Source: Prorocentrum cordatum
Lineage: Eukaryota; Sar; Dinophyceae; Prorocentrales; Prorocentraceae
NCBI GenBank assembly: GCA_963575745.1
Contig: CAUYUJ010014769.1
Coordinates: 261,742 to 325,741 of the forward strand
Length of the DNA stretch: 64,000 nt
Direction: 5' to 3'
The position numbers and the translations under genes were made by a program. This document shows positions 1 to 10,122 of this stretch, in pieces. Each line of letters starts with the position of its first letter. The stretch's first letter is position 1. A model generated the notes under the pieces. The model did no database searches. It saw nothing but the letters and a program-made list of their open reading frames with translations, and was not told the origin of the DNA.

Positions 1-156
1 TTGAGCACGCGTGGCACTGGCGAGGAGAAGGTGAGGAGGTGAGGTCCCGTCCCTGTCCTGTGGGGGGGGGGGAGGAGGTGAGGTCTTCCTGCTCCTCCCT
101 AGCTCTCCCTGTCCTCCCCTCCTCAGCCTCCTCCGTTTTTTGTCTCCCGACCCTCC

Positions 157-1515
157 TCACCACGTTTTGTGTTTCTTGTGCACATGTGTTTGAACGCCCG
201 TGTGCATACGTATCGCGTGTCTGAATCGCGTGCGTCGTGGCACGGTTGCGCGTCGTTGCGCGTGCGGCCCAATATTGTATTCATGAAGGCATGCGTGCAG
301 ATGTTGTTGTATGTCATTGGGCGGCGTCGTGCCCATTGATGTTCTTGATTGCCTGTTAATGTCTGTGGCTGCCTGCAAGCGTCTGTTGATGTCCTGGGGT
401 GTCTTGGGATGTCCTTGGGATGTCCTTGGATGTCCTTGGATGTCCTTGGATGTCCGTGGGTGTCTGTGGATGTCTTGGGATGTCTGTGGGTGTCTGCGGG
501 TGTCTGTGGATGTCTGTGGATGTCTGTGGATGTCTGTGGATGTCTGTGGATGTCTGTGGATGTCTGTGGGTGTCTGTGGATGTCTGTGGATGTCTGTGGG
601 TGTCTGTGGATGTCTGTGGATGTCTGTGGATGTCTGTGGATGTCTGTGGATGTCTGTGGATGTCTGTGGATGTCTGTGGGTGTCTGTGGATGTCTGTGGA
701 TGTCTGTGGGTGTCTGTGGGTGTCTGTGGATGTCTGTGGATGTCTGTGGATGCCTGTGAGCGTGCGTGAGTGGATGTCCTAGGGTGGCTGCGTGTATTTA
801 TCGATGCCCGCGGGTGCATGCGCGTACGTGCGGTTGCCTGGGGGTCTCTGTGCATGTAGTTGCGTCTCTGCGGGTGCCAGTTGGCGAATTTGCATGTGTC
901 ATGCTGTTTGTTGGCGCAGTTACACTCGTAACTGTTGTGCTCAGCATCGCAACCATCACCATCATCATTCTTAGCACTCCTACCCTCTTTCTCCTTCTTC
1001 AGTGTCTTATCCACATGGTCCTCCGCCGCGTCCCCCTCTACATCCCCCACCCCCCCCTCCTCTGCCGCTGCCCCCTGCAGCTGGCCAGCAAGGCAACGGA
1101 CGGTGCCAGCAATGAGGTTGCGGAGGGTTGGGTGGGAGGTGATGGCGAGGGCAGGGGTGGCGCTGCCGACGTGGGTGATTGTAACGAGGGTAACAACGCC
1201 ATTGCCATTGCTGACGCTGCCAATATAGGGAAATCTGATTGCGACCGCGGCGCGACCGAACACGGTGGCCACTAGGACGGGATGGGAATCGGCGAGGCTA
1301 AGATGTTGAGATCGGAGGGTGGGCGCGACAAGAAGGTTGGCAACGAAGGCGGCGATGGTGGAGGGCGGGCGCAGTGAGAAGGGTAATGAGAAGGGCAATG
1401 AGACGATGAGAACAAAGAAACTCCACTGAGGATCTGCGCAGCCAGCGCCCCACGAATGCGCGCCAACGAAATTAGCAACTGAGTTGTCGGGCGGGTCGCG
1501 GGTAGACAGCCGCAT
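157..1515 (-). CDS. Hypothetical repeat-containing reading frame, 452 codons
   Basis: A 452-codon minus-strand frame. The upstream half, roughly residues 1-220 (about 1515 down to 850), is non-repetitive: a hydrophobic N-terminal third followed by an acidic and Lys-rich stretch. The downstream half is a translation of the decamer array and reads as repeats of His, Pro, Gln and Thr. Because the unit is 10 bp, the array stays open in several frames on both strands, so the total length is not evidence of a gene. The non-repetitive half is the only part that might be coding, and a plus-strand frame overlaps it. I do not recognise a family. It could equally be non-coding sequence next to a minisatellite. 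Confidence 0.2.
   Translation of the reverse strand: MRLSTRDPPDNSVANFVGAHSWGAGCADPQWSFFVLIVSLPFSLPFSLRPPSTIAAFVANLLVAPTLRSQHLSLADSHPVLVATVFGRAAVAIRFPYIGSVSNGNGVVTLVTITHVGSATPALAITSHPTLRNLIAGTVRCLAGQLQGAAAEEGGVGDVEGDAAEDHVDKTLKKEKEGRSAKNDDGDGCDAEHNSYECNCANKQHDTCKFANWHPQRRNYMHRDPQATARTRMHPRASINTRSHPRTSTHARSQASTDIHRHPQTPTDTHRHPQTSTDTHRHPQTSTDIHRHPQTSTDIHRHPQTPTDIHRHPQTPTDIHRHPQTSTDIHRHPQTSTDTRRHPQTSQDIHRHPRTSKDIQGHPRTSQGHPKTPQDINRRLQAATDINRQSRTSMGTTPPNDIQQHLHACLHEYNIGPHAQRRATVPRRTRFRHAIRMHTGVQTHVHKKHKTW
381..755. repeat. Decamer tandem array TGTCTGTGGA
   Basis: Roughly 35 head-to-tail copies of a 10-bp unit, TGTCTGTGGA, with TGTCTGTGGG variants. The left edge uses a related unit, TGTCCTTGGA. 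Ten is not a multiple of three, so the same peptide pattern appears in all three frames of a strand. A related decamer in the opposite orientation occurs at 11853-11925. Confidence 0.95.
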
Positions 1516-2036
1516 TCGCGAGCGGGCATCGGCAAGACCAATCGACGACCCTCACCCTGGGATGATTCTGGCCTCAGACGTTTCACGAGCCTCGCGAAAT
1601 CCGACTCCCAGCCGCGGCACATGCAGGAGAGCACGGCAAGTTCTCCATAGCATTTGCGCGCTACCCAGCGCTGAGCGTCGGCCCCATGAACTCGCCAGCA
1701 GCGAAACCGATGCCGTTTAAACCAGGAGCCGCGCCCAACAAGCAACACACGCTAAGCTGGATGCTAAACTTCTCGCATCCTCGCTCATGCGCTCTCGCCC
1801 CTCGCCATTCTCCCTCTAACCCGCTTTCCCTGCTCTACAGTCGGACTCGATTGGACAGGACACGCGACAGGACACAATCCCCGTTCGAGGGCCACAACGT
1901 CACATGAAGGTAGGCAGGATGGATCGCGAGACACAGGACACAAAGGTACCATTGACTTGGCAGGATCGACCTGCTAATCTGGGCCGACTGTACGTCTGCA
2001 TCCCTCTTCCTCTCGCTATCTTTCTCTCCCTCGCTT

Positions 2037-2038
<2 letters not shown>
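1516..2038. other. No supported gene
   Basis: Short overlapping frames on both strands without recognisable protein features. I see no repeat unit in this stretch. Confidence 0.5.
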
Positions 2039-2070
<32 letters not shown>

Positions 2071-2131
2071 CCTCCCCCTCTCGTGTCTCACTCGCTATAT
2101 ATCGCTCTGTCTCTCCCCCAGCTCTCGTCTC

Positions 2132-2187
<56 letters not shown>
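2039..2187. repeat. (CT)n dinucleotide tracts
   Basis: Two long CT runs, about 2039-2068 and 2138-2187, in a wider pyrimidine-rich stretch. On the minus strand this is a GA tract. Confidence 0.95.
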
Positions 2188-2191
<4 letters not shown>

Positions 2192-2426
2192 GTTATATTT
2201 GCCTTGTTAGCTTGCTGTGTCGTCCCATCTCGCCTTGTCTTAGTGATATTACCCTTAAGTGCTCTTACTCTCAGTGATCCTACGTCTCTGCGTGCTCGCC
2301 CCCCAGTGCTCTAACACCCCCTGTGTATCTCTTAGTGCTCTTAACCCAGGGAAGGCGGAGGACGAGCGGCCATCTAACATGGCCCTGCAAGTGCCCCGAG
2401 CTGCCAGCAAGCAAGGCGCTGGTCTC

Positions 2427-3068
2427 ACTCGGGCGACTTGGAGAGCCCGCGGCGGCGCTTCACCTCATTCTCGCCGTCGTCGTCGGGCACGTCGGGCAAG
2501 GTGTCCTCGCAGGGGCACTTCTGCTCATCATCGTTCTCCTGCTCCGTCCTGGCGTCGATGCCCTCGTGCTCCGCGCGGTCGCCGTCGATCACGGCGACCT
2601 CCTCCGCGACCGTCTGGACCTCTTGCTGCCTGTCCTGGGCGTCGTCATCGCCGCCCGTCTGGACCTCCTGCTGCCTGTCCTGGGCGTCGTCGCCGCCGCC
2701 CGTCTGGACCTCCTGCCTGTCCTGGGCGTCGTCGCCTGCGCCCGTCTGGACCTCCTGCCTGTCCTGGGCGTCGTCGCCGCCGCCCGTCGGCACCTCCTGC
2801 TTGTCCTGGGTGTCGTCAGTGACGTCGATGAGGTCCACCTTGGCCGTGCTGGCGGCCTCGACCGTGCCGTCGTCGCCAGTGCGCTTGAAGGCCGCGACAG
2901 CGTCTGCGCACAGCTCCTCCATCTTGTAGTTCGCGTACATGACGGTGCCCTGCAGCGTGGCTGCGACCTGGACGGCCTGGGACGACAGCTTCGTCCAGAC
3001 CTGCCCCGCTGGAGTCTTGATCCAGACCTCCCAGCCGCAGATCTTCGGGCGCGGCGAGATGCCAACCT
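2427..3068 (-). CDS. Exon-like block with acidic QDRQEVQTGG repeats
   Basis: Minus-strand frame that opens just after a possible acceptor (CCCATAG) near 3069 and stays open to a TGA at 2425-2427. The 5' part is non-repetitive and protein-like: it includes GWEVWIKTPAGQVWTKL and then MYANYKMEELCADAV. The middle carries about five repeats built on DDAQDRQEVQTGG (39-42 bp, always in frame), followed by an acidic tail ending GLSKSPE. The final codons overlap a good donor consensus (GTGAGA), so this may be an internal exon rather than the C-terminus. It is probably the most 3' visible exon of the minus-strand series running down from 8.7 kb. Product unknown. A plus-strand frame is also open across the repeats but looks less protein-like. 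Confidence 0.4.
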
Positions 3069-3158
3069 ATGGGCGCAATCCACCTCTTCTCTGCAAGGTG
3101 GCCCCACTCAGAAAAAAACAAAAACCTGGAGCGCGGACATCACAGGGCCGCTAATTAG

Positions 3159-3206
3159 CGTGGGCCGCCATGCATCGTCTTAAGAAGATGCATGGCGGCC
3201 CAGCGC
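3159..3206. repeat. Inverted repeat (cruciform-capable)
   Basis: Two arms of about 24 nt, 3159-3182 and 3183-3206, pair almost perfectly around a CTTAAG centre. The arm core is GGGCCGCCATGCAT. No loop separates them. Confidence 0.85.
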
Positions 3207-3299
3207 GGGGCCCAAAACAATGCTAGGGGACACCAGGACTACGCAGAGAAAAGGTTTAATCAGAGAGGGAAGGGGGAGGACGGATGGGGAGGGGGCCGG

Positions 3300-3765
3300 A
3301 GGACCAGGGGGAGAGGGGGTGGTAGTGGGGCGGAGGAGGGAGGAGGAGGAAGAGGAGGATACGGATGAGTAGGAGGAGAAGGTTGAGGAGGAGCAGGAGG
3401 TGGAGGAGGAGGGGGACGCCACCCACCCACCTACCCATCCAGCCATCCTGCCCACCCACCCACCCTATCCACCGACCCACCCGCCTACCCACCCACCCAT
3501 CCGACCCAACCTACCCATTGGCTGGCACGACACTATGCCACCCACCCACCCGCCCACCCACCCACCCACGCACCCACCAATCCTACACCCGAGGGGGTCC
3601 TCCACCTCCCCCCATCCCCCTCCCTCCTCATTCTTTTCCTCCTCCTCCTCCTCCCCCCATCCTCCCCACTCCTCCTCCTCCACATCCTCATCCTCATCCT
3701 CCCTCCCACCTGCTATTCCTTTCTCATCCTACTACCCCGTCCCTTCACCCATCCACCTCATCGTC
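3300..3765. repeat. GGA, CCCACC and CTC low-complexity block
   Basis: A GGA-rich tract (about 3300-3415) is followed by a CCCACC-like hexamer tract (3418-3590) and then CTC runs (3625-3740). Strand composition switches from purine to pyrimidine at about 3418. Confidence 0.9.
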
Positions 3766-3953
3766 GTCATCACCATCATCCTCCTCCTCCTCCTCCTCCT
3801 CATCATCATCATCATCATCACCATCAGCATCCTCCGCATCATCATCAACATCATCATCATCATCATCATCGTCATAACCATACTCAACATCAGCATCATC
3901 ATCAGTACCATCAGCACCATCGCCATGATCGTCGCAGTGACCATCACCACCAC

Positions 3954-3988
<35 letters not shown>

Positions 3989-4130
3989 CCATCATCATCA
4001 CCATCATCATCATCATCATCATCAACATCATTATCATCAGCATCATCATGATCATCAGTATCAGCATCATCATCAGCAGCATCATCACCATCATCACCAT
4101 CATCATCATCAGCATCATCATCATCCTCCA
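3766..4130. repeat. (ATC)n array
   Basis: Imperfect ATC triplet array with interspersed AGC, GTC and ACC triplets. It gives spurious poly-Ile, poly-His, poly-Met and poly-Asp frames. Likely intronic or intergenic satellite. Confidence 0.95.
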
Positions 4131-4529
4131 GCTCTCGTCCTCCCCCAGCCCTCATACCCCCCTCACCTGCATCAGGTTCTCGTCGCCGCCACCGTGTGCA
4201 GCTTAAACCGCGCACCGTAGCAGTCCCTCCTCCTCCTCCTCCTTCTCCTGACGTAGCTTCTGCCCCAGTCCCGATGCTGTTGCCTGCGCGCAGCATTGGT
4301 CTTGTGCGATACCCACCACCGCCCCTCGCCACTAACTCATTCCCCAATCAAATGCGACCTCCACGCCTGTCGTCAGACGATGGAGCGGGCGCAATTGGAT
4401 GTGGGATTGAGTGGCGGCTGTGGTGGGCGCGGGGTTGGGTGGCGCCCAAAACCAATGGCGCCTGTCGACTTGGGCTGGAGTGAGGGGGGGGTGAGGGGGC
4501 GTGATAGTGTTGGTGTAGTTTCAACGGTC

Positions 4530-4653
4530 GCGGGCCGCCCTGAAGTGCAACTTCGCTTTGCACAACGGCTTGGCCTCGGCGATGTCGCGCTTCACGAGCT
4601 CCCAAGCAGGGTCCGCCTCGGACCACGCGCCATTCGCGTCAGCGGTGGTCGCC
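4530..4653 (-). CDS. Exon-like block (minus-strand series)
   Basis: Minus-strand frame of about 41 codons starting after a possible acceptor (CTGCTAG at 4654-4660). It reads ATTADANGAWSEADPAWELV, then KRDIAEAKPLCKAKLHF, before a stop near 4528. It lies between an ATC array (downstream on this strand) and a GGA array (upstream), as the other exon-like blocks do. The composition suits a soluble helical segment, but no family is recognised. It is short, so coding status rests on amino-acid pattern and the flanking splice-like sites only. Confidence 0.3.
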
Positions 4654-4769
4654 TAGCAGCGGAGGGGGGGCTACGCCATGCAAGGGGTCGATGGGCACGG
4701 GGGGGACAAGGGTGGCGAGTCCAGGATAGAGAGGACAGCGGCTAACGGCACACTGAGGAGGACGCGGGG

Positions 4770-5080
4770 GAGGATGATGAGACGGAGGAGGAGGAGGAGG
4801 AGGAGGAGGAGGAGGAGGAGGAGGAGGAGGAGGAGGATAATAAGGACGAGACGGGCGAGGGGGAGGAGGAAACGGATGAGGAGGAGGAGGCAGAGTGGGA
4901 GGAGGAGGAGGACGAGAAGGAGGAGGATGAGGAGGAGGAGGGGGCAGAGTGGGAGGAGGAGGAGGATGGGAAGGAAGAGGAGGAGGATGATGAATGGGGG
5001 GGGCAGGAAGAGGAGAAGGATGAGACGGATGAAAAGGGTGAACAGGAACAGGAAGAGGAGGGGCGAGAAGAGAGATGACG
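4770..5080. repeat. (GGA)n array
   Basis: GGA triplet array, purest at 4780-4835, with GGC, GAT and CAG interruptions further right. Confidence 0.95.
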
Positions 5081-5294
5081 GCGAATGATGAGGAGAAATC
5101 AGACGACGACGAACGAATAACGAGGTGACGTTATCGATGCTCATTCGCGCAATGACGAACGTGTCGACATAGCGAGAGTAGGGGGGGTGCAGGGCAATGG
5201 CCGTGGGGAGAATGTGCAAGTAAGTAGGGGAAGGATGCGATGAAGGGTTAGGGACGATGGGGACACGAATGGTAGGCAACAGAAGGCAAGCGTG

Positions 5295-6120
5295 GCCTCT
5301 GCGTGCTCGCCGTCGCTGCCAGCAGCGGGAGCAGCCTTGGCCTTTGCCTTCTTGCCGCGGCCCTTGCCCTTGCCGCCCTTGCCGCCCTTGCTGTTGCCCG
5401 TGGCGGCGACGGCGCCGATGTCAGGCTCTGCACCGCCAGCGGCCTTGCCACCCTTGCGCGTGACCTTGCAGCCCTTGCTATTGCCCTCGGCAACGTCGTC
5501 GCCGATGTCAGGCTCTGCACCGCCAGCGGCCTTGCCACTCTTTGGCGTGACCTTGCAGCCCTTGGTGCTGCCCTCGGCATCGTCGTCGCCGATGTCAGGC
5601 TCTGCTACGCCAGCGGCCTTGCCACTCTTTGGCGTGACCTTGCAGCCCTTGCTATTGCCCTCGGCGGCGACGTCGCTGATGTCAGGCTCGGCGTCGCCAG
5701 CGGCCTTGCCACTCTTGGGCGTGACCTTGCAGCCCTTGGTGCTGCCCTCGGCGGCGACGTCGCTGATGTCAGGCTCGGCGTCGCCAGCTGCCTTGCCCGA
5801 GCCGTCGGCGCTCTTGCGCTTCTTCTTCTTCGGGATCTTGGGCGCGCTCGCCTCCAAGCCGTCGTCGTCCTTGTCGGCGTCGTCGGCCTTGTGCTTTCTC
5901 GAGCTCGCCGCCGCCGCGATGACCTTCTTCGGTGCCAGCGGGTTCTTCACCTCGTCGTGCTTGATCGGCGCAACCCACCTGTCCCCGTCGTCCCACACGA
6001 ACACGGCGTAGCCGTTGGGGGCAACAAAAGAGGACTTCGCTGGGCAGGCGTCCGCGTTCTTGATGGCCCAGCCCTTGACCAGCGCGAACTGGCCGAGAGC
6101 TTTTGACATGTCATGGCCTG
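5295..6120 (-). CDS. Exon-like block with five 29-residue repeats
   Basis: Part of an open minus-strand frame of 421 codons (5141-6406). The upstream section contains a conserved-looking globular segment with GQFALVKGWAIKNADACPAK and then FVAPNGYAVFVWDDGDRWVA. A basic patch (KIPKKKKRKSADG) follows, resembling a nuclear localisation signal. Next come five tandem 29-residue units built on KAAGDAEPDISDVAAEG and KGCKVTPKSG, with an exact 87-bp period (equivalent points at 5417, 5504, 5591, 5678 and 5765). The end is Lys/Gly-rich (GKGRGKKAKAKAA). After about 5295 the frame becomes less protein-like, so the exon probably ends near there. An acidic/basic repeat protein with nuclear potential is an inference; the family is unknown. 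Confidence 0.5.
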
Positions 6121-6476
6121 CGCTGGCGCCATCGATGCCCTCGCTGCTGGAGATGCCGCTGCCGTCGGCACCACGATCCTGCAGCGCAGGCGGACCATCG
6201 CTGCTGTCAGCGAGGGCGGGGGCTGCACCTTCGGAGGTTTCAGGCTTAACCGCCCACTCTCCACCCCTGGGCCTCGACCATCGCCGAGCCGACCTTGGCC
6301 CGATAAACGCCGAACCTGATGGCGACAGTTGCCCGATGGTCGTTCGAGGATCGGTTGCCCAGGGTAGTCCGAGGGTCGGGTAGCTAAGCCAGAGGCCCGA
6401 GGGCACAAGGAAGATGGACGAATCCAGATTCCTCGCGCGCCACTCCTATAGGGCAGTTACTACGCGATGGCCTCAG

Positions 6477-6532
6477 TATCATGGAAGCCATCTTGAGCCA
6501 TCTTAAGGTGGCTCAAGATGGTTTCTATGATA
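6477..6532. repeat. Inverted repeat
   Basis: Arms 6477-6504 and 6505-6532 pair with about four mismatches around CTTAAGG. The arms contain GCCATCTTGAGCC. Confidence 0.85.
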
Positions 6533-6980
6533 CCCACGTGCCGCCAAACTCGTGCTCTAGACGTTCGCTGAGGCCATCCAATGGCCGTCGATATTCCAGG
6601 GCGGCTCCAAGCTCGTGCCCAAGATGCCCCAAGAGAGCACCACAACCTCCCAATGGACACACGGGCCGCCAGCTGCACGACGGCACCTCCCTGGACATCG
6701 TTTCTGGGCGGGCAGGTGGCGACGCGCGAAGCGCATAATGAATGAGACGGTGGAGGGCGGTTGGAAGAACTGCTGTCGATTGGAAACGGTGGCAGAAGAG
6801 GTGGATGGAAAGGAGACGGAGGACTGAATAAGAAATATGAGGAATCTAATTAGGAGTGGGCGGGCGCATAGAGGAGGAATGGGGGGAGGAAGAGAAGGAG
6901 GGCGAGGAGGAGCATGACAAGGAGGATGGGGGGATGCACATGACGGGGGCAAGGAGGTTGAGCTCCTCTCCGCTATGTCG

Positions 6981-7203
6981 ACCTCTTGGCGGGGCCGCGG
7001 AGAGCAGGCTGTCGTTGTCGTCGTCGTCGGACACCCACGCGAACGACTCCATCGGGGCGCGCGCGACAGCCATGGGCGTAGCCTTCACCACCGCCTTCGT
7101 CGTCGTCCTCGGCTTGAACTTCGGCTTCGCCTTCGGCATCGTCCTCGGCTTGACTGGCATGCACAGCTTCATCTTGAGCTCCCGCGGCACGGCGCACCCC
7201 AGC
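6981..7203 (-). CDS. Exon-like block, Lys/Pro-rich then acidic
   Basis: Opens after a consensus-like acceptor (GCGCAG) near 7204 and reaches a possible donor (AG followed by GTCGAC) near 6980. It reads LGCAVPRELKMKLCMPVKPR, then repeated KPK and KPR clusters (MPKAKPKFKPRTTTKAV), then FAWVSDDDDNDSLLSAAP. The basic-then-acidic layout matches the style of the 5295-6120 block, supporting one gene. It is flanked by GGA sequence on the 3' side and an ATC array on the 5' side. Function unknown. Confidence 0.4.
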
Positions 7204-7554
7204 CTGCGCTGGCAATGCATTCTACTCCGCCTCCTCATCCTTGCTCCCCTCCTCCGCCTCATTCTTCTTCCCACTCCTCATCCTACTCCTCCCCCCTTAA
7301 CCGATTCCTCAGCAATGCTATGTTGCCCCTTCTTACGTTGCCCCGTCCCCCCGCTCGAGTTCTCATCGTACATCCTCGCCGTTGACGCAGTGACATTACA
7401 TCGCAAGCGCGCCCATCTTGACTGTCGCACTGCTTACCCGCTCACGTTCGCCATCGTCGCCGTCGCCAGTTGCCACCCCGCCGCCAGTAACATGAGCGCA
7501 CCCCTCCATCGCCATCGCCATCAACAGCCTCATGACCCTCATCACCAATCGCGG

Positions 7555-7563
7555 CACCAGCAC

Positions 7564-7609
<46 letters not shown>

Positions 7610-7700
7610 GCCATCATCATCATCATCAGCATCATCATCATCATCATCAACATCATCATCATCATCAGCATCATCATCACCATTATCAGCAGCATCATCA
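7555..7700. repeat. (ATC)n array
   Basis: Nearly pure ATC/CAT triplets with CAG interruptions. Confidence 0.95.
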
Positions 7701-8218
7701 TGTATGTCATCCTCCTTCTCGTCCGCGACGTCGTCGTCGTCCGCCCCTCCTTCCGAAGCGTCTCCTTCTTGTCAGCCTCACTCCTCTGTATTGCACCATC
7801 ATCCGCGTTCGTCCTTTTCATTGTTCGGCTCCTCCCGCCTCCCTCCTTCCTGGCCCTCCCATCCTCATCCACCCTCATCGCACATGGACTCCTCATTCAT
7901 CTCATCCACCACAGCCTGATGACGCGGCGCCAGCCCGCGAAGCACTCCAAAATCTTCTTCGCCTCGCTGCATACGTGCTCGCCCGCCGCGCCTGGGAGCA
8001 CCTGGGCAGCGCCTCCTCATCCGATCCTCTCCAATATCACCCCATTCATCCTCGTCCAGCCTCGCTGTCCTTCTGGTTCTCCATCCTCTCACCACTCATC
8101 CTCATCCTCCGTATCCGCCCCACCGTCAGCACATCCCCCCTTCCTCCTCCTCATCATCTTCCTTCTTCTCCTCCTCCTCCTTCTCCTCCTCATCATCCTC
8201 TTCCTACCCGCCACGTGC

Positions 8219-8336
8219 GCCTCGGCCACGGCCCTCTCGTAGATCCCGACGTCGATGGTCAGATCCTCTTTGATGCATCGCACCGCCTTGATCACCCGCC
8301 AGAAGCCGCTCTCCAAGAGCCACTCGCACAGCCCCC
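8219..8336 (-). CDS. Exon-like block (minus-strand series)
   Basis: Bounded by a possible acceptor (TCAG at 8337-8340) and a GT donor at 8217-8218. It reads LCEWLLESGFWRVIKAVRC, then IKEDLTIDVGIYERAVAEAH, an amphipathic helix-rich pattern unlike the flanking repeats. Direct splicing from the 8521 block in the phase I read does not keep the frame, so an exon may be missing between them or one junction is misplaced. Function unknown. Confidence 0.35.
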
Positions 8337-8520
8337 CTGACGCGGGTAAGCGCACGCTGGCACCAACGCAACCCCCCACCCATCTCCACGCCCAACTCCC
8401 CAGCCCCCCTCAGCCCCCACGCCCGCTCTCGACGGGTCAGGCGCGAGCGAGCGGAGGGGCGGGCTGGCGCAGAGGGATCGGAGATGGGGTGGGCGTTGCA
8501 TCGGCGCAGCGGCGGTTTAC

Positions 8521-8698
8521 CCCCGTCGGGCGTATCCCCTTGGCGCCGCCAGCGTTCCACCCGCAGATGATGCGGCCCTGCGGCGTCGTCTCGACGCGAG
8601 CGTGCCGCAGGGCCTCGGCCACGTCGTGGACGAGCTTGTCCATGGCTGCGAGCTCGGCTGAGTCGGGCGCGACTTGAACCGAACAGTTGCCCACGGGG
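8521..8698 (-). CDS. Exon-like block (5' end of minus-strand series)
   Basis: Minus-strand frame reading VQVAPDSAELAAMDKLV, then HDVAEALRHARVETTPQGR, then IICGWNAGGAKG. It ends at a GTAAAC donor (8515-8520). The upstream edge coincides with the start of the 8696-8776 inverted repeat, so that repeat may form the preceding intron. An internal ATG at about 8643 could instead be a start codon. No family recognised. Confidence 0.4.
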
Positions 8699-8776
8699 TG
8701 ACGTGGCCTGGGTGGACAGGGCTTTCGAAACGACCCATGGGCCGTTTCGAAAGGGGGCCACCCAGGCCACGTCACC
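8696..8776. repeat. Long inverted repeat
   Basis: Left arm starts GTGACGTGGCCTGGGTGG and the right arm ends with its reverse complement. The inner parts pair through CTTTCGAAACG around a CCCATGGG centre. Arms are about 39 nt with few mismatches. It abuts the candidate exon at 8521-8698. Confidence 0.9.
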
Positions 8777-9300
8777 TTGCGAGGGGTGGGGCACCGCGAG
8801 CCCCGAGAGGGCCCCATGAATTATGATATGGCACCGTGAACATCCGAGCCCTGACGCACCCCGCGAGATGTCCAAGAGGGCGGCGCCAGGCGGAGAGAGG
8901 AGTATGATGAGAAGGAGGAGGGGGGACATATGTGGAGCGATACATAACAACATACTGTCGGAGGCATGGAGGAGAAGGAGGATACAGGAAGAGGAGCGCG
9001 AGGAGAGATGATACTAACGGAGCTGTGAGGCTGGCGGGGAGGAGAATGAGGAAGGACAGATGCGCATTGCCGCTTGCTCCTCCTCCTTACCATATCCCTC
9101 CCATCTCCCTCTACTTGCCATGGTGTCGTCTCGTGTCTTGCTCCGCCGATGCTCCTCCTCTCTCGCCTTCTCCATCTCATCCTTATCATCCTCCTCCTCG
9201 CCCCCATCATCCTACCATGCTCTCTCTTATCATCATAATCCTCAGCATCGCATATGGTGTCCTTCCTAGGCCTCTTCTCCCCCCTCCCCCTTCTCCCCAC
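8777..9300. other. No supported gene
   Basis: Mixed purine-rich and CTC-rich sequence. Open frames exist on both strands without protein-like features. Confidence 0.5.
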
Positions 9301-9316
9301 GCGCTCGTCGCTCTCT

Positions 9317-9317
9317 C

Positions 9318-9360
<43 letters not shown>
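9317..9360. repeat. (CT)n tract
   Basis: About 20 CT units, interrupted once by TAT near the right edge. Confidence 0.95.
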
Positions 9361-9361
<1 letters not shown>

Positions 9362-9774
9362 GGCATATGTTCTCTACATCCACTCCCATCCTCTCGATCT
9401 CACTCGTCTATCCCCCCTCGCCCTCGCTCCTCCCCATCCTCGCGCCAGCGGCGGGCAGGCGGGGAGGCCTGCTTGTTGTCGCCGTCGCCGCGGCGTCGTC
9501 GACCGCCTGGGCCAGAGAAGGATCGAATCGGCTGGAGAAGGATCGAATCGGTTGGAGGAGGATGAGGAGGACGCAGGGGAGGATGAGGAGGAGCAAAGGG
9601 AGGAGGATGGTGAGCAGAGGAAGGAGGAGGAGCGACGGATGGAGGACGGTATAGAGAACGGAGGGGAGGGAACGAAGATGAGGGAGGATATGCAGAAGGG
9701 TCGACTAGAAGGGAGATGAGATACCTATGGGGGAGGCGAGAGGAGGCAGAGCGTGAGGGAGGAGCCTGGCCGAC

Positions 9775-10050
9775 GGGCTCGGCGTCGGGCTGGCCGTCGT
9801 GCTCGGCGTCGGGCTGGCCGTCGTGCTCGGCGTCGGGCTGGCCGACGGGCTCTGCGTCGGGCTGGCCGACGGGCTCGGCGTCGGGCTGGCCGACGGGCTC
9901 GGCGTCGGGCTGGCCGACGGGCTCGGCGTCGGGCTGGCCGACGGGCTCGGCGTCGGGTTTGCCGACGGGCTCGGCGTCGGGCCGGCCGACGGGCTGGGCG
10001 TCGGGCTGGTCGACGGGCTCGGCGTCGGGCTGGGCGTCGGCTTGGCCGAC
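9775..10050. repeat. 24-bp minisatellite
   Basis: About eleven copies of a 24-bp unit, GACGGGCTCGGCGTCGGG followed by CTGGCC. The unit is a multiple of three, so all six frames are open and give Pro/Ser, Gly/Leu or Asp/Pro repeats. A 12-bp relative occurs at 10937-11019. Confidence 0.95.
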
Positions 10051-10074
10051 GTCGAACCTGGTGGCGCAGGACCA

Positions 10075-10122
10075 CGCCTCGAACGCTGGTTCCAACATCT
10101 GTTGGAACCAGCGTTCGAGGCG
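10075..10122. repeat. Perfect palindrome, 23-bp arms
   Basis: Arms 10075-10097 and 10100-10122 are exact reverse complements with a 2-nt loop. The arm begins CGCCTCGAACGCTGG. It lies 25 bp after the 24-bp minisatellite. Confidence 0.95.

Noticed and set aside
381-755. CRISPR-like regular repeats
   Set aside because: Units are 10 bp with no spacers; a CRISPR array needs longer repeats separated by unique spacers.
3732-4347. Long frames rich in Met, Ile, Asp or His across the ATC array
   Set aside because: They are direct translations of ATC triplets in different frames and exist on both strands; no non-repetitive protein-like flank supports them.
6505-6520. GGCTCAAG taken as a spliced-leader end
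   Set aside because: Only the last eight bases match DinoSL; they belong to a hairpin arm present in both orientations.
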